A program made the translations under genes and the position numbers. Positions 6,362-11,895 of a DNA stretch of 21,256 nucleotides are shown piece after piece. A model generated the notes under the pieces. It was given only the letters and a program-made list of their open reading frames with translations, was not told the DNA's origin and made no database searches. Source of the stretch: a virus; IMG/VR virus record IMGVR_UViG_3300016457_000644, positions 1 through 21,256 of that record. The stretch is one strand, 5' to 3'. How positions within the stretch are numbered: position 1 is the first letter of the stretch; each line of letters starts with the position of its first letter.

Positions 6362-6506
6362 TTATTTGAGTTAAATATCAATTACTTAATAACCTCACTT
6401 TATAAGTTTGGGACTTCAATATAATAAGTTTAAGCTTAATTTCTTGAACTGATCATCTGACCAACTCAAAAGGTGAGAATAAGTATAAGTTTAAGTCCTA
6501 AAACTG
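6362..6506 (-). other. Structured non-coding flank upstream of the tRNA 3' half
   Basis: There is no gene between the DUF7873-like stop and the tRNA 3' half. On the minus strand GGACTT (6498-6493) can pair with AAGTCC (6416-6411). Enclosed between them is a hairpin TTGAGTTGGT/ATCAGTTCAA (6469-6460 with 6453-6444; 10 bp including G-U pairs, loop CAGATG). A helix enclosing a hairpin in this order resembles P7 and P8 of a group I intron core. TCTCACC (6478-6472) is complementary to GGTGAGA in the terminator stem (6182-6176), a possible P3, though such a short match may be chance. No G precedes the tRNA 3' half within 17 bases, which argues against a standard group I 3' splice site. Confidence 0.3.
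6480..6497. repeat. AAGTTTAAG-type repeat, copy downstream of the DUF7873-like gene
   Basis: Plus-strand TAAGTATAAGTTTAAGT. Related units occur at 6425-6439 (TAAGTTTAAGCTTAA) and upstream of the same gene at 7275-7295 (three tandem AAGTTTAAG-like units). They flank the DUF7873-like gene in direct orientation. A low-complexity AT-rich origin cannot be excluded. Confidence 0.45.
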
Positions 6507-7262
6507 CTAACTATGTATAAAATCAAATATTTGTTGTCCTATGGATAGCCTTGTTACTTCCTGGTTATTTGCTCTTTGCCGTGCCTTTTTGATCGCGCGG
6601 AGCATCTTGTCAATATTACCCAAAAGCTTTGACTTCTCAGCCGGTGGGATCATGCCAGACCATCCTTCTTGTACATATTTGCCAACAGGCCGATCTTCGG
6701 ACCATTCCCTGATCTGTGCTGGGTGTTCCTTTGTAGCAGGAACAATAATCTTCGATTGCACCATCTTTTCTGTTTTGTGTTTCGTAGTTGGATGTGCCGT
6801 TTTCCAGTATCCTTCTCCTTTTTGTGGATCAGGTTGCCACTCTATGCCTGGCTGTAAGGTAGGAATAACATCGTAAATTTTTCGTAACTGCTTGAGCTGG
6901 TCTTCCATTGCCAGCAAAAAAGTCACAGGAACATCTGTTGCAAAAGTAGTACTGTCAATTACAATATCTGCTTTTGCCTTTTGATTGGCAGCCTCTTTCT
7001 GCAACTTAGCATCCCAAAACCTGACAAAAGACTTGGATACATAAGCAAGCTTTTTAGCGACAGTAGTTACGATCTCTTGCCGCTCTTCGCCCGCGGCCTC
7101 TTCTTCTTTTCGGGCATCATCAAACATCTCAAGCACTCTAATCCCGCCCTGGAAAAGATTTTGTTTCTTAGAAAAAACTGTAAGGGCCTCATCCCCTATT
7201 TTGGTTTTTTCTCCCTTCAAATCACCTTCAACGGCCAATAATTCGTGTAATTGTGGTGCCAT
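6507..7262 (-). CDS. DUF7873-family protein, unknown function (cargo-like gene)
   Basis: The 251-residue protein (MAPQLHELLAVEGDLKGEKT...) matches my memory of the family now called DUF7873: conserved 'GEERQEIVTTVAKKL', 'KEAANQKAKADIVIDSTTF', 'IPTLQPGIEW', 'HPAQIREWSE' and a C-terminal 'KKARQRANNQEV'. No catalytic motif, signal peptide or membrane helix is seen; it is charged and largely helical. It has its own promoter (B), a near-perfect AGGAGG site 8 bases before the ATG and a terminator after the tRNA locus. Its DNA looks more GC-rich than its neighbours (for example near 7081-7140), and AAGTTTAAG repeats flank it. These traits suggest a horizontally acquired gene. Confidence 0.8.
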   Translation of the reverse strand: MAPQLHELLAVEGDLKGEKTKIGDEALTVFSKKQNLFQGGIRVLEMFDDARKEEEAAGEERQEIVTTVAKKLAYVSKSFVRFWDAKLQKEAANQKAKADIVIDSTTFATDVPVTFLLAMEDQLKQLRKIYDVIPTLQPGIEWQPDPQKGEGYWKTAHPTTKHKTEKMVQSKIIVPATKEHPAQIREWSEDRPVGKYVQEGWSGMIPPAEKSKLLGNIDKMLRAIKKARQRANNQEVTRLSIGQQIFDFIHS

Positions 7263-7274
7263 AATACTTCCTCC

Positions 7275-7295
7275 TAAGTTTAAGTTTAAGTATAA
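7275..7295. repeat. AAGTTTAAG-type tandem repeat, copy upstream of the DUF7873-like gene
   Basis: Three near-tandem units of TAAGTT/TAAGTA lie between promoter B and the ribosome binding site of the DUF7873-like gene. The same unit recurs in the same orientation at 6480-6497 and 6425-6439, beyond the other end of that gene. They could mark cassette boundaries or RNA structure; which one cannot be told from the sequence. Confidence 0.45.
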
Positions 7296-7305
7296 ATGTT
7301 ATTAT

Positions 7306-7343
7306 TTATTATATTATACAAAAACAAGCATAAAAATTTAAAG
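7306..7343 (-). promoter_or_regulatory. Promoter B (copy 2 of 4)
   Basis: TTAAAT (7341-7336), 17-base spacer, TATAAT (7318-7313) within TTTTGTATAATATAA. It starts 20 bases past the stop codon of the clamp loader gene and drives the DUF7873-like gene and permuted tRNA, which end at the terminator at 6138-6187. Confidence 0.8.
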
Positions 7344-7362
7344 GCTGTTTTTATAAAATATT

Positions 7363-8301
7363 TTAAAATGGAACGTCTGTTTCTTCATCATGAATCACAC
7401 GATAACAGGCAAATGTAAGTTGTGATCTTCCTCCATCGTAAAAATTGTCAATAAATTCTTCAAGAACATTATATGCGTATGGATTTCTACCATTAAGTAA
7501 TACACTATTAGCATATCCTAAAACAGCACGTCTGATTCTTTCAGGATCTTCATTCTTTAATCCCTTTAGAATTTTACAAATTATGGACCAGTCTTTTTTC
7601 TGTAATAAGGCGCGACACAATTCAATTGTTTCACTGTGCGTTTCTGCACTTTGTTTTGCCGCTTTTAATCGTTGCTCTTCTGGCATAGCAATAATCGAAT
7701 CCAATATTTGTAATGCCATACCGGGATGTCCCATACTATCCTGTGCGATTTGTTTACAAACATCCTTACCTAATTTTTCTACGCCTTCAGCTTTCTCTAC
7801 TTTTTTAAGTAACCGAATAATCTCTTTATCTGTAATTGGTTGAACTTCGTGCAAAGAACATCGTCGTTTCAGTGTTATTTTTAATTTATTTGGTTCTGTG
7901 GTGCACAAAATAAAATAAACGTGTTCTGGAGGTTCCTCTAATGCTTTGAGTAAACTCTCCTGCGCATTCGATGATAGCATATGGATCTCATCCATTAACC
8001 ATACTCTTGTTTTTCCTTTCATTGGTCGATACCGCATCTTTTGCCTAATTTCACGCATGGCATCAACTCCGGTGTATTGCGCAGCATCAATTTCCGCCAT
8101 ATCATCGGGATGACAATGAATTAACTCATCTGCTACAATTCTTCCAAATGTAGTTTTGCCACATCCACTTTCACCAACAAATAGAAAAACGTGCGGAATT
8201 TCATCTCTGTTGTCACGCATAGCGATCAAGGAATTGACAACATTTTCATTGCCCGACATGTTTTCAAGTTTAGTTGGTCTATATTTTGTTGCCAGACTCA
8301 T
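7363..8301 (-). CDS. Sliding clamp loader ATPase (DnaX/RFC-small-subunit-like)
   Basis: AAA+ ATPase that would open and load the sliding clamp found at 20047-21066. The order of motifs is typical: 'KYRPTKLENMSGNE' at the N-terminus, Walker A GESGCGKT (43-50), Walker B WLMDEIHML (101-109), 'NAQESLLKALEEPPEH' (112-127), sensor 1 region 'FILCTTEPNKL' (130-140), and the RRC arginine-finger motif (146-148). The C-terminal ~130 residues form the helical collar region. At 312 residues it resembles phage or archaeal small-subunit loaders more than full-length bacterial DnaX. AGAGGAAA lies upstream of ATG 8301. No second loader subunit is recognised in the window. Confidence 0.95.
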   Translation of the reverse strand: MSLATKYRPTKLENMSGNENVVNSLIAMRDNRDEIPHVFLFVGESGCGKTTFGRIVADELIHCHPDDMAEIDAAQYTGVDAMREIRQKMRYRPMKGKTRVWLMDEIHMLSSNAQESLLKALEEPPEHVYFILCTTEPNKLKITLKRRCSLHEVQPITDKEIIRLLKKVEKAEGVEKLGKDVCKQIAQDSMGHPGMALQILDSIIAMPEEQRLKAAKQSAETHSETIELCRALLQKKDWSIICKILKGLKNEDPERIRRAVLGYANSVLLNGRNPYAYNVLEEFIDNFYDGGRSQLTFACYRVIHDEETDVPF

Positions 8302-8313
8302 ATTATTTCCTCT

Positions 8314-8760
8314 TTATTTTACCGGTGTGGGCGGTAGTAAGCTTATGATATCTTTGAATGCAGAATATTCTGGATTGAGTATGTCAAAGAAGTTTGCACA
8401 AAATACAAGACCAGCAATTAAAGTTAGTATCATCAATATACTGTTTGCAGTAATCCAGATAGGTTCGTGGTTTTGATGATAAATGGAATAAGCATATCTC
8501 TTTTCTTTTTCTTGTTTCTCTCCGTTTTTGTAATAGTAAAGATTTTTGTCGTATTTGTTATCTTTTCTCCAAAATTTGATAGTTATTGACAAGAATATAA
8601 TATTTACAGTGATAGCAGTTAGAAAAATGCCGAGGGATACAAAAGCATCAACAAATTGTTGTTTTATAAACCAAGGCCAAATTTGCTGAACGCCAATATT
8701 TAACTTGCGCGCGATCTTGTCTAAATAGGTTAGTATTGTCTGTAATTGTTCTTCATTCAT
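8314..8760 (-). CDS. Two-helix membrane protein, unknown function
   Basis: A 148-residue protein with an amphipathic N-terminal helix (LDKIARKLNIGVQQIWPWF) and two membrane segments at about 38-63 and 101-123. A charged Tyr/Lys/Glu-rich loop separates them (KNLYYYKNGEKQEKEKRYAY). The N-terminus resembles a family of phage membrane proteins seen in early regions; I know no proven function. Holin is possible from size and helix number, but nothing lytic is nearby. ATG 8760 overlaps the stop of a 24-codon gene by ATGA, indicating translational coupling. The clamp loader follows 12 bases after its stop. Confidence 0.7.
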   Translation of the reverse strand: MNEEQLQTILTYLDKIARKLNIGVQQIWPWFIKQQFVDAFVSLGIFLTAITVNIIFLSITIKFWRKDNKYDKNLYYYKNGEKQEKEKRYAYSIYHQNHEPIWITANSILMILTLIAGLVFCANFFDILNPEYSAFKDIISLLPPTPVK

Positions 8761-8831
8761 TGTGAGTCTCCTTGTGCTAACATAACGGTTGCTGATACTT
8801 GCACATCAATACTTTTTGTTTTATCTATCAT
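8757..8831 (-). CDS. 24-residue microprotein coupled to the membrane protein
   Basis: A short frame, MIDKTKSIDVQVSATVMLAQ plus GDSQ, starts at ATG 8831 with an AAAGGAAATAAT ribosome binding site. Its stop overlaps the next ATG (CAATGA), the same junction used by established genes here. It may be a true microprotein or only a leader whose translation couples expression of the membrane protein. Confidence 0.45.
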   Translation of the reverse strand: MIDKTKSIDVQVSATVMLAQGDSQ

Positions 8832-8844
8832 ATTATTTCCTTTT

Positions 8845-9057
8845 TCATAATGTTTTCGATAATTCTATTGCCTGTTTTTCAGTAAATCCCTGTTTTTTAA
8901 GTGCTAAATATTTTACTCGTGTAAGTTTCGCTGCTATTTTAAGATATTCCGTATAGAAAGAAAAACTATTATTTAACTTTTTTAATTCATCTCTCATTTT
9001 GTTTGGTTCTGGAATACCTGGGAGTAAACTAACTTTACCTTTTGTTTTATTTGTCAT
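8845..9057 (-). CDS. 70-residue hypothetical protein
   Basis: ATG 9057 was selected because an AAAGGAGGTAAT ribosome binding site sits directly in front; the longer in-frame start would overlap the upstream gene. The sequence (MTNKTKGKVSLLPGIPEPNK...) has a Pro-rich start and a helical C-terminal half ending 'KKQGFTEKQAIELSKTL', a C-terminal pattern I have seen in short phage proteins of unknown function. It belongs to the group behind promoter C. Confidence 0.7.
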   Translation of the reverse strand: MTNKTKGKVSLLPGIPEPNKMRDELKKLNNSFSFYTEYLKIAAKLTRVKYLALKKQGFTEKQAIELSKTL

Positions 9058-9058
9058 A

Positions 9059-9280
9059 TTACCTCCTTTCCAATGCAAGTTCGACTTTAACATTACCCAT
9101 TCTATATTCCTTTATTGGGCGGTCAAAAGGAGTAGTTTCAACCAGGGAAATGTATATACTATTTGGCGAATACCCTGTTTGCGCTTTAAAGTCATTTATC
9201 AAAGAAGTGAGGGAATCAATAATTTTTATTTCCAATCTCTCTTTTTCTTTGAGTAATTCGTGTACCGTTATATCTTTCAT
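9059..9280 (-). CDS. 73-residue hypothetical protein, helical N-terminus
   Basis: The likely start is ATG 9280 (MKDITVHELLKEKERLEIKI...), just before the upstream gene's end at 9294-9296 with GGAATGGAAA in front; ATG 9307 is an alternative without a site. The protein has a coiled N-terminal helix, 'DSLTSLINDFKAQTGYSP', and a beta-rich end ('NVKVELALERR'). This two-part shape is common among small phage proteins of unknown function. Its last codons supply the AGGAGG site of the next gene. Confidence 0.65.
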   Translation of the reverse strand: MKDITVHELLKEKERLEIKIIDSLTSLINDFKAQTGYSPNSIYISLVETTPFDRPIKEYRMGNVKVELALERR

Positions 9281-9293
9281 TTTCCATTCCGCT

Positions 9294-9860
9294 TTATTCA
9301 ACTTCATATCTTTGTATAACTTCGACTGGTTTTGGAATAACAACTTCCCCTTTGATGATAAACATATCTTGGGTATCCCAATCCCGTAAATATAATTCGT
9401 TTGCATGATTCAAAAAAGTAGGTTCCCCGTGATATTCAGAAAGCATTTTTTTTAAATCTTCCACTGTTTTATATATCTCTACTGAACCCCCATCAGACCC
9501 TTGTATTACAAAGTACATTTCATTTTCTCCTTTTCGCTTTGTCATGTTGAATAGAACTGCAGTAAGTTCAGTTAATGGTGCAAATGGAGCGGCGTTCCCA
9601 ACAAATTCCACGCCGCTTATTAAATTATCTTTTGTTCGTTTCCATTTAGTTATAAAAACATCACCAAATACTTCATTTAAACTAATGGCACAGCCATGCA
9701 GTGGCCCACGATAAACCGCTTTCCCAGTTTTTAATGTTGATTTTGTTATAATTTGGGGATGTTCAAATTCAACGGCACCCGCCCATTCGAATAAAGAACT
9801 ATTCTTTTGTATTCTCGCCCAACCTGATTGACATTTAATATCATCTATTTTTATTTTCAT
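9294..9860 (-). CDS. 188-residue hypothetical protein with an internal start signal (possible gene fusion)
   Basis: This is the first gene behind promoter C, with AAGGAG before ATG 9860. Residues 1-114 form a beta-rich domain ('GDVFITKWKRTKDNLISGVE'). Residues 115-188 begin MYFVIQGSDGGSVEIYKTVE and look like a separate small protein. Directly before codon 115 the DNA reads AAAAGGAGAAAATGAA-ATG, a full ribosome binding site at good spacing inside the gene. Either two formerly separate genes were joined by loss of a stop, or an in-frame shorter product (9294-9518, 74 residues) is also made. The family is not recognised. Confidence 0.65.
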   Translation of the reverse strand: MKIKIDDIKCQSGWARIQKNSSLFEWAGAVEFEHPQIITKSTLKTGKAVYRGPLHGCAISLNEVFGDVFITKWKRTKDNLISGVEFVGNAAPFAPLTELTAVLFNMTKRKGENEMYFVIQGSDGGSVEIYKTVEDLKKMLSEYHGEPTFLNHANELYLRDWDTQDMFIIKGEVVIPKPVEVIQRYEVE

Positions 9861-9885
9861 TTTATTTCTCCTTATTTCCTTTATT

Positions 9886-9923
9886 TATCTATATTATACA
9901 AAATTGCACCTAAAAATTTAAAG
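9886..9923 (-). promoter_or_regulatory. Promoter C (copy 3 of 4)
   Basis: TTAAAT (9921-9916), 17-base spacer, TATAAT (9898-9893), followed by ATAGATAAATAA as in promoter A. It lies 3 bases past the stop of the DNA polymerase gene and precedes the small-gene block that ends in the clamp loader. Confidence 0.8.
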
Positions 9924-9925
9924 GC

Positions 9926-11311
9926 TCACTTAATTTCATAGTCTTCCATTTCATGCCAAGGTCGATCTACTGCGCAAAGTTCCGCATCTATTTTAAGTGG
10001 AACAATAATCCACTTCCAAGCTTCAGGAAGTTCTTTACAAGCAATATGTTGGGTGAGTTTAAAGAATTCTTTTTTTTCCTCTGGTTGAATATCTGCTACG
10101 ACTTCATCATGAATCTGACCAATTGGCACGGTATCCCATTGTTCTGTTCGGTCTGTTAATTCAATAAAAGTCCATAGTAAACAGTGGAATGCAGTACCTT
10201 GAATTGGATAATTAATAACTTGTTTTTTATTCATTATTCCACTACAACGAAATCCCGTTAGTAACTTTACATATCCCCTTTTTTCGTAATATTTCCATTG
10301 TTTCTTTTTCCATTTAGTATATGTTCTATATCGCACATTCCAAAAATCATCTTCTACATTTTTTACATGCTTAATAAATTTGTCTGAATTTTTAATATTT
10401 CCATGTTTATCTAATCGAATAAGCCCTTTATCTTGTAAGTGAATCAACGCAGGAGTGCCATCTTTTAATGTGCCAAGTTTCGCCCATTGCAATAAATTTG
10501 GCACACAATTACCATAATAATCACCATAGAATTCTGGAAAGATAAATCCATTTTTTCCGCCCTGTCGTAAATTAGCTTCTCCTGGATTATGTTTATCAAG
10601 ACTATCCAACATATAAATTTCTACAGCCATATCAAGATGCATATCGCCATGAACAGTATCATAAATTAGACGTTCATCTTGCGTATAACATCCGGCAATT
10701 CGTACTTCCATAGATGAGAAATCAGCTGAACCTAATTGATGCCCTAATCTTGGATATATTGCGGAACGTACTATCTTCTTTATTTCTTTGTCCCGTTTGG
10801 GTTGATTATGAAAATTCGGAGAATTTGAGCTGGAGCGAAAAGTTCTTACCAAATGTAATGGAAAAAATGGGTGTAACGTACCATTTACTTGTTCTCGTAA
10901 AAGCCCTTTTAAATAAGTATCTCTTGCTTTCATGTACTTCCGAACTTTTAAGAGATGCTTAATTTCTGGGAAATCGTTTGCTAAAACACTTAATACTTCA
11001 TTATCTACAGAATTATTTCCCTTGCTGGTTAACTTTGATGATTTTAATTTCATCGTTTTAAAGAGTATCTTTCTGATTTGAAGATCTGAATTTATATTGC
11101 GTTTCACGCCGTATATTTTATTCCATAACTTTCCTGTTTTTGTTTTCCAAAAACGATTATGATGTTTATCAATTATACCAGTCAGTTCTTCAATCTTTTG
11201 TTTACAATAATTGATATTTATCCGCATACCATTTTGACTGGCTTTCTGTAAAGCTAATTCACCTCTATGCATTAACATGTATGCATCTTTAGTTGTTGTT
11301 GTTATTTGCAT
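9926..11311 (-). CDS. polA: Family A DNA polymerase, polymerase domain only
   Basis: Replicative polymerase palm, fingers and thumb; 461 residues with no exonuclease domain. Visible motifs: 'RTFRSSSNSPNFHNQP' (156-171), motif A 'SADFSSMEVRIAGCY' with catalytic D197, a motif B/O-helix region 'RQGGKNGFIFPEFYG' (249-263), 'NYPIQGTA' (367-374) and motif C 'IGQIHDEVVADI' with H401 D402 E403. The O-helix sequence deviates from the usual RxxxKxxxFGxxYG (FIFPEFYG in place of FGxxYG). A segment around 280-340 between motifs B and C is longer than I expect. The matching proofreading domain appears to be encoded separately at 15005-16273. The start overlaps the preceding gene by 10 bases. Confidence 0.93.
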   Translation of the reverse strand: MQITTTTKDAYMLMHRGELALQKASQNGMRININYCKQKIEELTGIIDKHHNRFWKTKTGKLWNKIYGVKRNINSDLQIRKILFKTMKLKSSKLTSKGNNSVDNEVLSVLANDFPEIKHLLKVRKYMKARDTYLKGLLREQVNGTLHPFFPLHLVRTFRSSSNSPNFHNQPKRDKEIKKIVRSAIYPRLGHQLGSADFSSMEVRIAGCYTQDERLIYDTVHGDMHLDMAVEIYMLDSLDKHNPGEANLRQGGKNGFIFPEFYGDYYGNCVPNLLQWAKLGTLKDGTPALIHLQDKGLIRLDKHGNIKNSDKFIKHVKNVEDDFWNVRYRTYTKWKKKQWKYYEKRGYVKLLTGFRCSGIMNKKQVINYPIQGTAFHCLLWTFIELTDRTEQWDTVPIGQIHDEVVADIQPEEKKEFFKLTQHIACKELPEAWKWIIVPLKIDAELCAVDRPWHEMEDYEIK

Positions 11312-11562
11312 ATTTTAATCCAACGATCTTTCTTCCATCTCCAAAGTTCAGTATCAGTCCCATCTTCATTAAATCTAATTATTCTGTCTCGGGAATTTCT
11401 TCCTACTACTTCTAACATGTCTGTTTCGTTTGGAGAGGGGCCTCGCCACATTCCATATTCAACACCATCCTTATTTTTATGTTTAACTCCTATAGCATAA
11501 CATACTTCTCGTTGAGGCGGCTTTGTGTCCTCGCGAATTTCGCTTGGCTGGTATTCTTCCAT
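11302..11562 (-). CDS. 86-residue hypothetical protein upstream of the polymerase
   Basis: The protein starts MEEYQPSEIREDTKPPQREV and holds 'GVEYGMWRGPSPNE' and a basic Trp-rich end ('TELWRWKKDRWIKICK'). There is no zinc cluster or membrane segment. GAGG lies about 11 bases before ATG 11562. Its tail overlaps the polymerase start by 10 bases, so polymerase translation is probably coupled to it. I do not recognise the family. Confidence 0.65.
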   Translation of the reverse strand: MEEYQPSEIREDTKPPQREVCYAIGVKHKNKDGVEYGMWRGPSPNETDMLEVVGRNSRDRIIRFNEDGTDTELWRWKKDRWIKICK

Positions 11563-11564
11563 AT

Positions 11565-11813
11565 TTATTTTACCTCACAAATAACTTGTTCCCGAATCGT
11601 TTGCCAATCAAAGTCAATTAAGTCACACCAATATTCAAAAGAGTCACTAAGAATCCATTTATATGCATGTTTCCAGTTAAGCAAATAAGAAGGAGAATTT
11701 CGTTTTTGTTTAATGTCTTCTAATGCTTGTGTAATCATAATAATAATCATTTTTCTACATCCAATTGCCTCATTATGTATTTTGGATTCTAAGCTTGTAT
11801 GTTTCTTTTTCAT
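11565..11813 (-). CDS. 82-residue hypothetical protein
   Basis: The basic N-terminus (MKKKHTSLESKIHNE) is followed by 'TQALEDIKQKRNSPSYLL' and 'KWILSDSFEYWCDLIDFDWQ'. The 'W-L-S-D-x-F-E-Y-W-C' pattern recurs in small phage proteins, as I recall, without assigned function. An AAGGG sequence lies about 8 bases before the ATG, right after the stem-loop that follows thyX. It ends 2 bases before the next gene begins. Confidence 0.65.
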   Translation of the reverse strand: MKKKHTSLESKIHNEAIGCRKMIIIMITQALEDIKQKRNSPSYLLNWKHAYKWILSDSFEYWCDLIDFDWQTIREQVICEVK

Positions 11814-11831
11814 TTTAAATACCCTTATAAA

Positions 11832-11889
11832 ACTCCGCTCCTAATGTAAGGAGGTGGTGTAGGAGAGATACACCCATTAAGAGCGGAGT
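11832..11889 (-). terminator. Long stem-loop downstream of thyX, probable terminator or processing site
   Basis: Three nested helices: 9 bp (11832-11840 with 11881-11889), one mismatch, 5 bp (11842-11846 with 11875-11879), then an inner 6-bp hairpin (11856-11861 with 11869-11874). A 9-base one-sided bulge lies in between. On the minus strand it begins right after the thyX stop and is followed only by TTTTAT, a weak T tract, so termination would be inefficient. The bulge carries CACCTCCTTA, complementary to a ribosome binding site. Confidence 0.6.
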
Positions 11890-11895
11890 GCGAGT

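Noticed and set aside
8314-8760. Holin
   Set aside because: Two membrane helices alone are not enough; it sits among replication genes with no endolysin nearby.
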